From Tillus elongatus (lineage: Eukaryota; Arthropoda; Insecta; Coleoptera; Cleridae): a stretch of 64,000 nucleotides of DNA. The notes under the pieces are model-generated. The model had not been told where the DNA came from, ran no database searches, and saw only the letters and a program-made list of their open reading frames with translations. Shown here one piece after another: positions 55,331 to 64,000 of the stretch. Each line of letters starts with the position of its first letter. Position 1 is the first letter of the stretch. The DNA lies in NCBI GenBank assembly GCA_964006375.1, contig OZ023265.1:10077795-10141794 (forward strand), read 5' to 3'. A program made the position numbers and the translations under genes.

Positions 55331-57780
55331 GAACTTAAGTTGTGGTTCTTTGTTTAGACCTCTTGATTTGCTACTTTAAAAAGAATTCCTGGTCATCGCC
55401 GAAGTTTAAGTCAATTCGCAGTGAATTTCGCTAGGGCAAATTCAACGTTTTAATCGTAAATCGCGAAGTTTCCACCAAGCGACTTCAGAATATCAACCTG
55501 GTTGTCAAATGGTTTTGTACACGTGACACAATAAATCCACCGGCTTAGTAACCATCAATGGAAACCATCACTGTTTCTCCCAGCTTCTTTTCTGTTGTTG
55601 TCACTGAGACTTGTGTCAGCTACCAGTACTTCATTCAGTCTGGAGATCGTCCCCAAAGAGTAACCAGGTAATTTAAGGCAGAAGATTCGGTGAGTCAAAA
55701 TTTTTCTCTGAACTAGCAAAGTTTGTCTTACACACTCATCTGGCAACTGAATTTTTATAATCTGAACTTTCAAAGACACTCAATCAAGTTTTAGTTTTGA
55801 ATAACGTCAGGGAGCTACTATTAGAATAATTATGAATTTCCTGTTTTAATCTCTGAAATTATCTGAGTTTTTGTAAATTTAAACACGTCATTTTTTAAAT
55901 TGTAATCAGTGAATCTTGTCTGTAAAAATATTTAACCTGTACATTGTATTTAATATCACCTGTTTTTCAATAATTAGTATAGAGTTTTCACGTAGACATA
56001 CATATATATTCTTAAATTGAGCTTCACTCGAGAACTGGCCAGGATCTAACTAAAAGATTAACAAAATTGATTGACAAACGTCAAATAATTTACATATTAA
56101 TTTGTTTATTTTTGAGCTGCAACACACAGCATCTGATTTTTAATGTATATCTCGATAATACGTGTTTAGATTTCTTTAGTAATAAACAAACCACATTTGT
56201 CTCATTATTCTGTCACATGTTTGTAAATTAACAATTTCTTGTCATTGAAGTTCTTGCTATTTATTTGATTTCTATTTGTGTAAAATTAATGTTTATTTTG
56301 AGAGTTACCCACCATTTAATTTCATTTTATTCACCATTTCGAATTCAATCAATATGAATAAATTCAATATTTTGTTACATGTCTGTCTGATTGAATATTA
56401 ATTCCTCTTTAAACCCATTTGACTTTTTGGTGACAACCAAATTGGGACTCTTTAATATCGCATTCCTAGATATCGAAGAGAAATTTTAAGTAAAAATCAT
56501 CGTGACCAGGCACTAGTTTGGAGCGCTGATAAATATGAGACTTCAGGCAGTGCAACAACACAACAACAGCGTGAGTAGTAGACAATATTAAGATCTTCCA
56601 ACCTTATAAGCTATTTCTAATCTTGCTAGTTATAAATCTGATAGATAGAAACCTTTTAGGGTAGGACTTATAGGAAACAGTGACCTTACTACTGACCAGA
56701 TTTGGGTTCACTTGAGGTCCCGCATATATTACTACCACCGCTTGCCTATTACCGAGTAATAAATTCTTTTATTAAAGGGGGGTTTCACTTTACCCCTGAT
56801 AAAGCCAGCTTTTCTGGCGAAACGCTAGCAAGGAATAAAACTATCTTGTGGTAGATTAGGCCAGTTAGTATTTATTCAATTGCTCATATTTAATTTTAAA
56901 TGTGTCTTTTACTAGCTTCAAGAACATCTATTTTGGGACACCTATTGGCGTGCTGATCTAACTTAGGTGAAATCTAAAGTAGTTGCTATAAACATTAGAC
57001 TAAACACCACATTAGAATAGCTACGTTTCCATTTACTCGTAGCTGATAAGTTAAAATCGATAAACTTGGAACACGGTAGCCATTGGCCTAACAAGGTTTT
57101 ACTATTTATAAACAACATGTGGTAAGATATTGACGTTTCTGCTTTATCTCGCTTTCATTTTTCTAGTTTATCGATAAATATAATAATATAAGTGTGCATA
57201 GTTCATTCACAATTAAAATTTCTTATTTATTTGTGGTTGATTGAAGAAATGAAATGGAGATGTTGGGAATAATACATAATTGCTGAATAAACAAACAATA
57301 ATAAACGAATGGGCTTTTAAAAGCTTTTAAAATTGTTTGCCGTGCAATAAACGATTTGTGAGAAGGGGCGTTGTCTCGCAAAAGGAGCTCAGCTTCGCCC
57401 ACGCAACTTTTTTTTTTATTTCTAGCGTAGTCTAGTCAGCAACCCGCAATAGTATGGCCTCGTAACAGATGTAACTTGTTCGAGAAAATGTAGCATAATT
57501 ATTTCATCTTTGTTCGAGAAAGTTAAAGCAAAAACATCGCCAACCGACTGTTGGGCAGAAAATTTTTTGGGACCGTGGAAAACCGGCATGTTTCCACTTT
57601 TTCGATTGATCGTTAGCCTTTAGATCATAGGTCTCCGAATAGGCCATCAAAAATATATATCGCTTAAGAGCCAACCAGGCATTCTGTCTGGTTAATTTGC
57701 TTAAAATTAAATCAAAAGAATTATTGGGGTTGTATGGAGTATGAAGATATCGACCATCTCATGTAAACATGTATTTAAAA
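55331..57780. other. No recognised gene; ribozyme-like relic
   Basis: About 2.4 kb without a gene that I can identify. At 56796-56830 CTGATAAAGCCAG-CTTTT-CTGGCGAAACGC looks like a hammerhead remnant: stem II and GAAAC are intact but the first box is CUGAUAA. A TTTGGTGACAACCAAATTGG palindrome near 56430 is unexplained. Confidence 0.4.
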
Positions 57781-57920
57781 AAACAAAGTCTGGACGCAGC
57801 AAGTGCCTTATGGTAGTGAATTTTTATTAAAATGTTTTTAACAGCAAATATATCTCTTTGTTCTAAGAAAGCACGTATCAAATTTGGTTAGCAGTATAAC
57901 CGATATAGTAGTGAATGGTA
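57781..57920 (+). repeat. Truncated MITE-like copy
   Basis: TCTGGACGCAGCAAGTGCC, then AAATTTGGTTAGCAGTATAA, matching the left part of copies at 596 and 42770; the right end is missing. Confidence 0.75.
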
Positions 57921-58260
57921 CGAGTTTGCTACCAAAACAACTAATAAATATGACCTTATTCATCCAATGTTGCCTAAAATAATTCCACATATTGTTGAAT
58001 TTAATGTCAAGATTCGGCACTGCTAGAATTACTAGAATGAAGTTTAATCACGGCTGCTTTCCACATCACGTACATAAAATAGGCATTGGTAACAATCCGT
58101 ATTGTAAGCAACACTAATTCGCACAAAAAGCCTCAAGATCTATAATATTCTAATAAAGTTTTTTCGGCAAACAAAAATCAATATTTAGTTTAAACATTAG
58201 CCTTAGTCAAAACTAATATCATTGTAATTTGAGTTTTCCTACTGTCTTACTTATTGTTTT
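57921..58260. other. No recognised gene
   Basis: AT-rich, no recognised signature. Confidence 0.4.
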
Positions 58261-58261
58261 A

Positions 58262-58470
58262 GCGCCGCCGTGGCCGTGTTGGAAAGTCTAGTCAAACTTC
58301 CCAGTTCGGACTCGGGGGACGACGGTTCGAGACTCGCCGGCAGCGTATGATTTTTCAAATCACTTCTGTCGTTGAGCTCGAGCTTAAGGTGTAGGGTAGG
58401 TTAGTTTAGATGACCAAAAAGGGTCAGCATTGGCCTAATTGCCAGTAAGCATCTTACCTTTACCTTTTTT
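58262..58470 (+). mobile_element. tRNA-derived SINE-like element
   Basis: The GC-rich head (58262-58350) has an A-box-like TGGCCGTGTTGG (about 58270) and a B-box-like GGTTCGAGACT (about 58334) at roughly the spacing of an internal RNA polymerase III promoter with a long variable arm. A tRNA-unrelated body (GATGACCAAAAAGGGTCAGC, ATTGGCCTAATTGCCAG) and a short CTTACCTTTACC tail follow. The complement of the 5' end is not restored at the 3' side of the head, so it is not a working tRNA. Confidence 0.55.
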
Positions 58471-58539
58471 ACCTACCTATTGTTTACTATCCCATCTCAT
58501 TAGTTGTCCAGTGTTGTTTGTCACCAAAAAAAAAACGCC

Positions 58540-59890
58540 CCGAAGGACACCTGGGCAAGAACTTGGGAACAACCCACAAGAAAGCTACGGAACATGCGGT
58601 GAATATAGGGGTTCTTGGCGGGATAAACGAAATTTTAAGGAGGTATAGCTGCAAAATGGGATAAAGGCAGCTTATAGAGGTCCAACTAAGCTGTTTTTTC
58701 ACAATTTCCTTTTTATCTTCTTCCCCACCCAACACCCCAATTCACACCTGATCCTATAACTTTCTTGCGGGTTGTTCCCAAGAAACTTTTCTTGTTAACA
58801 TTGTTCTTGTTTATGCATTGAGGGTGGTTGTAGGCATGCAGAAAGAGAGGGGGAAGCCCTGCGACAAAGCAGCGAACCAACATTTTCAATTTATGTTCAA
58901 TTTGTTACCCCATTTCATTTGTTGGGGCTGTTTGCAAGAAATATTTTTTTGTGGTTTCTGCATCCAGAAGGAGATCTATCTAAGCATGTTTCTGAATTTT
59001 TTTCTAAAAAGCTCCGTGTGATAATCTGCAAGTTTACCGACAATTTAATTTTTATTTACAAAAGGAATGTACCTGCCAAATTATAAACATGGCAGGTATT
59101 TTTCTTTATTAGTCGCTTGGATGATCCATTTTAGCCAACACAATCGAACCAGTTGCTGCAAACAAAATATCAAAATGGTTTTCTAAAACAAATTTGTTGT
59201 TGCCTGTAAAGCTCACTGTGTAATTTTTTTATTCTTGTACCCACGCTGCTTTCATATAGGTTTTAGTATGTATCAAAACTGAAGATTTTAGTTTAATGGG
59301 AAATTGAATTATCACCATTTGGAATATTTTTACGAAAATACGCCATCATTAGGCACTTGTTGCACCTAAACTCTTTTCGACACTTATCTACTATTGCTGT
59401 ATCCATACTTTTTGAACATAAAATAAATAAATATAAACAATACAAAATTTTTAAATTAAAAATAAATCATTTACGCTGAACATCTTTTTATAGGCATACT
59501 TTAAACTACTGCATGATATTATGTAGTTTCATTTACCTCAAATTTTCTATATACGAGATGAAGGGTAAATCCAAACTAAAAGTAAACAATAAGTAACTTA
59601 TTCTAAGATGCTAAGGTATTAGCGGCGGGGAAGTCGATTTAGAGGTTGCTTGCTTCTTCTTCTTTGTTTATTACGCCTGTAAACAAAGAAGAAGAAGTTA
59701 ACCTCGAATTCGACTCCCCCCTGCTGCCAGTTGGCAAAATAACAAATGACAAATAGGTAATTGGTGTTGTCAGATTTAACTAGGAGAGCGAGATAGCTTT
59801 TGAAGACCCTAAATTATGGGAAGCTTAATATTTATACATAATAAAACGTAGTTCTAGATTGCCTTTAAACAAAATGAATCGCATTCATTA
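58540..59890. repeat. Interspersed repeat R1, copy 2 (mostly inverted)
   Basis: Reverse complement of 25490-26300 over 59040-59830, with additional shared sequence at 58545-58940. Landmarks: GAACAACCCACAAGAAAGC, TTGTTACCCCATTTCATTTG, reversed dispersed motif near 59345-59375, GAAGAAGAAG hairpin 59650-59702, AGATTTAACTAGGAGAG. Confidence 0.72.
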
Positions 59891-60169
59891 AAAATTTAAA
59901 TTATTACTATATATTTTTCTGATATCTTGAGTTGTTTATCATGAGAATTTCGGCAAATGGCAACCCCGCTGATTTTTTATTGTGACATATTTTTGTAGCC
60001 ACACACACACGAACGTTTTTTAGAAGGTTGCGCTTATATAATGTAGATAATGTAGAGGGAATTTCCGGTAAGCAAGCAGTTAACTTTTTGTCTTGTTTGA
60101 ACCACCCGCAAACGTATAGGCCGAGTACTTGCACATAATATAAACACAGTTTTAGTTGTCAAACATTTA
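59891..60169. other. No recognised gene
   Basis: Unassigned. Confidence 0.4.
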
Positions 60170-60300
60170 GATTTTTTCATCCTCTGATGACGCTAACTTG
60201 GTTAGTGAAACGATCGTCAAGTTTTTTTAATGTGTTGTGGTGATTTGGGTTCTCCAAGTGTACTTATCACTACCCATCACATGTTTCAATATTCACTTAA
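60170..60300 (+). mobile_element. PLE terminal fragment with hammerhead-like motif
   Basis: The motif at 60181-60221 reads CCT / CTGATGA / C / GCTAAC-TTG-GTTAGT / GAAAC-GATC-GTC / AAG. It is identical to 32045-32085 through the core, including the extra C before stem II; stem I is weaker. The shared tail GTGATTTGGGTTCTCCAAGT follows. Confidence 0.7.
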
Positions 60301-61202
60301 TAAGCTAGATCATTTGCAAGTTAAATTAGAATGTTAAATTCAAGTCATCTTCTATAACGCGGCAACGTTGCATTTTCACAGAACAGCAAAAAATCTTATC
60401 ACACAGTTAATGCGGTTAGGGCATACGGTGATAATTATATTTGTTGACCACTTGATACCTGTTTAAATATTTATCAACTCAAACCTTTCCTTGCGTTTTT
60501 ATACAAGGTCCATGTTCCTTTTTCTGGATCAGTGGATAAAATTTTTCGGGACTCTGATTTCACAGAAGGAGCAAAATCATCTCAACCCTGTAATTTTTGA
60601 TTCGACTTTCACTTTATAACATTTCCTTGGAAAGTTAGGATCAACGTATGTCATGGAAGCAAGTTACATCATAAAGACGAGGATCATATTTTACATTTTG
60701 TCTGCTCGCTTGATACGTCAGTTTCTCTGACAAGTCCCTTATTAAATTTCACCTTACCGTATTAATAATATTAACGTGCGTTCCAAGATATTTACTATTT
60801 GGTTTAAGCGCTGTAATTCACATCTGTGGATGGCCTAACTAGCAAAACTAGAGTAATAAAATAAATAAATACACATCTTTTACACAAAATTTTCGTTTTG
60901 TGTACATATTAGTATGGGTGTGCTATAGTTTGGCAGACATTCTCGCTGATAGTTAAAGAATAAAGAAATCTGCTGTTAGAGGGGCAGTGTCTAGGCGATT
61001 GGAACCTCAACCCCTCTTTTGTCGAGACTTTTTGCAGTGACACAGTGCAAGCATATATCACTGTCCAATTACAAGTTTAATGGCAAAATTTCATTCAAAA
61101 TGTTTACAGGTGACAAAAATGACAATTGGTTACTGCAAGGCAAAATTATCCGGTCCGATTAAAAAGCCCGAGAACGGCTTTGGCTTGATTTTTAGGCGTA
61201 CA
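60301..61202. other. No recognised gene
   Basis: About 900 bp; no supportable feature. Confidence 0.5.
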
Positions 61203-61204
61203 TA

Positions 61205-61655
61205 CAGGGTGTTTCAAAAATGATGGTCTATGTTACTGGTGCACATTCAGTACAAAAAATAAGACTATTTTTTCATGTAAACATGGGTCCGCAAATGCTT
61301 AGTTTTTTAAATACAGCGTGTTAAAGTTATTTGTTTTTGTCAGTTTTTCACGAATAAGTCAGAGTCAAATTCAAATTTTGGCGTGAAAATTGGCATGTGG
61401 AGATTTTCGAGGGCAAGAAATTCAAATATGTTATTGTTAATAACACTGCTGGTAGAGGGCGCCACCTGTAAGACTATGCTTGCATTCAATTGGCTATAAT
61501 GTTTTGACACCCAGTAATATCGACCTACTGTATAGCTACATTGCAGCCCTTATCAATTGCAAGCAAAAAATGTATACTTGGTTCAAATCTCTCAGACACA
61601 CCATTTTCGAGATATTTCAATTTTTGTATGTCAGTGTCGCTCAATAATTAATTTT
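61205..61655. repeat. Left terminal inverted repeat of mariner-type element
   Basis: Reverse complement of 63285-63737 with scattered substitutions; much longer than the roughly 30 bp of classical mariner. Confidence 0.9.
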
Positions 61656-61774
61656 TCTCAAGTAATTAATTGTATTTTCTGTAAATGTTAACAACAAATA
61701 AAACAACAAATAGAAAATTTATAACATTTTATGATACCTGACTACAATAAATGTTCAAAATGGCACCGTCAATT

Positions 61775-62860
61775 TCAATACACTTTCGTATTCTGCGGAG
61801 CATACAACGTCGTACTCTGAAATATTTCTGGTGTATTTCTAATTTGTTCGCATCCAAGTACAACTCTTTGCTGCAGATCATCAACATTTTCAACATTTGC
61901 TTCATAAACAATACTTTTCAGATGCCTCCATAAATAAAAGTCCATAGGATTTAAATCAGGGGATCGAGCCGGCCATGGCTGATTTCCACCGCGTCCGATC
62001 CATCTGCGTTCAAAAGTATTGCTTAGGTAATTTCTGACATTTAGGGCGAAATGTGAGGGGGGCTCGTCATGCATAAACCACAGGTTATGTCTTATGTCAA
62101 GAGGTACATTTTCTAATAACCCATTTAGTTGGTTTTGCAGGAATTCAAGATAACTTGTAGCTATGTGAAAACTGGAACCTGACGTGGTCAGTGAAACGAT
62201 CGTAAGGTCTTTGAAATATGTGTTGTGGTAATTTGGGTTTTCCAAGTGTACTTATAAGTTGTAGCATTAAGTCTGTGAGGTAAAAAAATCGGTCCTATCA
62301 AATTACACCCTACAATTCCAGCCCATACATTAAAGGAATATTGCTGTTGATGATGCCTTTCAAAAACTGCGTGGGATTTTCGTCAGCCCAAATATGGCTT
62401 TTACGAAAATTGACGATTCCGTCGCGCCTAAATCCAGACTCGTCAGTGAACAATACACAATTCAACAAGTTCTCTACATTATTATGTTGAAGAAACCATT
62501 GGCAAAATTGTAGGCGAGGAATAAAATCTCTTTCAGGCGATAATGCCTGCACACGTTGGATGTGATATGGAGGCAATTGTTGCTCGTGAATAACCCGCCA
62601 TATCGCTGCATTGGATGCTCCCAGATAATTGGCCATTTCCCTAATATTTATTTTTGGATTTTGTTCAATTTCATCCAGAATAGCCTCTTCAAAATCAGTA
62701 TTTCCTGCACTTCGTTGTCTGCCTCGATCATTAGTAACATTCTTAAGGGTACTTGGTAAAAGAATGTACTATATTCGAAAGAGAGAAATCGGTGTATTAG
62801 ATAATGTAAGTATGTACCTGTTTCTCGCAGGTGGATATCAATCCGTTGAAACATCCTTCT
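61775..62860 (-). pseudogene. Mariner/IS630-type transposase, interrupted
   Basis: DDE/D transposase on the minus strand. The N-terminal helix-turn-helix region (EMANYLGASNAAIWRVIHEQ; LSPERDFIPRLQFCQWFLQH) starts near 62860 with a frame change. FTDESGFRRDG carries the first acid. After it a 1-nt loss in a C run (about 62370-62380) shifts the frame, and a 97-bp PLE fragment is inserted (62162-62258). The C-terminal half (61775 to about 62161) is intact: FMHDEPPSHFALNVRNYL, RRWIGRGG, WPARSPDLNPMDFYLWRHLK. The latter two blocks carry the second and third acids. It is the insect-type family with the WPARSPDL signature. Confidence 0.9.
62162..62258 (+). mobile_element. 97-bp PLE end inserted in transposase
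   Basis: Flanked by TTGTAGC (62155-62161 and 62259-62265). It contains CTATGTGAAAACTGGAACCT, a shortened hammerhead-like stem with GTGAAACGATCG, and TTCCAAGTGTACTTATAAG. The same junction sequence occurs at the left edge of the PLE at 28386. Confidence 0.82.
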
Positions 62861-63284
62861 GTCTGGATCCGATTTGGGAAGACTTCTTCATACAGTGGTT
62901 TCGCCTCATAACAGTTACCAAGCCCGTGAATGCATAACATGCATTTCTGTTAGTTCATTGTTGGTAAGGACTTCCAAATTTAATTAGAAAAATTACGGAC
63001 AATACAACTAATGACTTAAAAATAGTGAGTGGTCTCAAACGTAGAAGTCAAATGTAGTATATGTCACGACGAAAACGCAAAAGTCAAGTGCCGTAACGAT
63101 GGAAACCACTTTGTTAAATGGTTTGTTCAAAGTTTGTTATCATGACTTTTATTTTATCTTCATGATTGTGTCTTGTCTGTTCTTTTTTCTGGTAAGATTT
63201 TAATTTTTAACTAGAGAATAAGAAAATTAAGTTTATACATACTGATAGCAATTAAAAGGTTAAAAATGTATTCCTATCATTTGT

Positions 63285-63737
63285 CGCAGAATTAATTTTT
63301 GAGCGACATCGACATACAAAAATTGAAATATCTCGAAAATGGTGTGTCTGAGATATTTAAATCAAGTATACATTTTTTGCTTAAAATTGATAAGGGCTGC
63401 AATGTAGCTATACGGTAGGTCGATATTACTGGGTGTCAAAACATTATAGCCAATTGAATGCAAGCAGTCTTGCAGGTGGCGCCCTCTGCCAGCAGTGTTA
63501 TTAACAATAACATATTTAAATTTCTTGCCCTCGAAAACCACCACATGCCAATTTTCACGCCAAAATTTTAATTTGACTCGGACTTATTCGTGAAAAACTG
63601 ACAAAAATAAATAAATTTAACACGCTGTATTTAAAAAACTAAGCATTTGCAGATCCATATTTATATGAAAAAATAGTCTTATTTTTTTGTACTGAATGTG
63701 CACCTGTAACATAGACCATCATTTTTGAAACACCCTG
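63285..63737. repeat. Right terminal inverted repeat of mariner-type element
   Basis: Pairs with 61205-61655; ends ACACCCTG before TA. Confidence 0.9.
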
Positions 63738-63739
63738 TA

Positions 63740-64000
63740 TAGTTTTGTCAGAATTTACTAGCAATGAATACTACAAATATGTAAGAAAATATATGAAGAA
63801 TCTGAGATTTTAGGGCAATAAAGTATCTCTATTAAAAACTATAAATTCTAATTTGCTGGAACAATCTTTTTTTTTGGGATCATTCAGGCTATCAATAAAG
63901 GAAACACAAACACATGTTCTTTAGTAATAATTATGATAAACAATATGTTATTGAATTTAACCAAACAAACATTCCCAGACAGTTGGTAATATCATACATA
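63740..64000. other. No recognised gene at window end
   Basis: AT-rich flank of the mariner-type insertion; nothing recognised. Confidence 0.45.

Larger units (their letters stand above)
61205..63737 (-). mobile_element. Mariner/IS630-type DNA transposon with long inverted repeats
   Basis: A 2,533-bp element bounded by TA dinucleotides (61203-61204 and 63738-63739), ends CAGGGTGTTTCAAAAATG / CATTTTTGAAACACCCTG, and terminal inverted repeats of about 450 bp (61205-61655 and 63285-63737). It encodes one transposase on the minus strand, now broken. Sharp ends and high similarity between the inverted repeats suggest moderate age. Confidence 0.92.

Noticed and set aside
56425..56460. LTR edge with primer-binding site (TTTGGTGACAACCAAATTGG)
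   Set aside because: No partner LTR or retrotransposon coding nearby; a palindrome by itself is not enough.
58262..58350. Functional tRNA gene
   Set aside because: The acceptor arm does not close and the anticodon arm is not convincing; SINE head preferred.

Overview
The window is eukaryotic, AT-rich, invertebrate DNA, most probably arthropod. The grounds are Penelope-like elements (PLEs), IS630/mariner transposases of the kind common in insect genomes, hammerhead-bearing retrozyme-like repeats, a CR1/Jockey-like LINE, a tRNA-derived SINE and many very long (AT)n arrays. The species cannot be fixed by reading alone. I see no convincing host protein-coding exon, rRNA or standard tRNA: nearly everything recognisable is mobile DNA, much of it nested or inverted. 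|| Layout. 1-3005: PLE, MITE and LINE remnants and two (AT)n arrays. 3006-19680: a 16.7-kb Ty3/Gypsy element on the minus strand, with two almost identical 5,025-bp LTRs, gag, a pol that is apparently reached by -1 frameshifting (slippery heptamer plus a predicted pseudoknot), a G-patch at the Pol N-terminus and a small basic third ORF. 21898-24620: a nearly complete PLE whose ends are inverted arrays of a 70-bp hairpin-forming repeat. 25490-27410: an interspersed repeat (R1) with an inverted partner at 58540-59890. 28386-30606: a fold-back PLE with a 12-bp target duplication. 31765-35060: an old mariner relic into which a PLE (8-bp duplication) and then a 1.3-kb retrozyme-like cluster with four hammerhead ribozyme motifs (11-bp duplication) have been inserted. 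35343-38870: three more mariner relics, one broken by a LINE tail. 38876-45070: copies of a composite repeat whose two arms flank variable (AT)n arrays. 45070-45506: a solo LTR. 46016-51365: a palindrome with 2.58-kb arms, half inside a 5'-truncated LINE (50670-53320). 53321-58260: degenerate tandem repeats and otherwise unrecognised sequence. 58262-58470: SINE-like. 61205-63737: a mariner-type element with 450-bp inverted repeats whose transposase is interrupted by a PLE end. || How it fits together. Autonomous machinery is encoded by the Gypsy element (apparently complete), by the 21.9-24.6 kb PLE (one visible frameshift) and by the LINE and mariners (all visibly broken). The retrozyme-like cluster and the short PLE ends encode no protein. 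By analogy with known animal retrozymes they may make self-cleaved circular RNAs copied by PLE reverse transcriptase; this is inference. The most unusual items are the retrozyme-like cluster, the Gypsy expression strategy (frameshift signal, N-terminal G-patch, ORF3, 5-kb LTRs) and the repeat family that carries (AT)n microsatellites between its arms.
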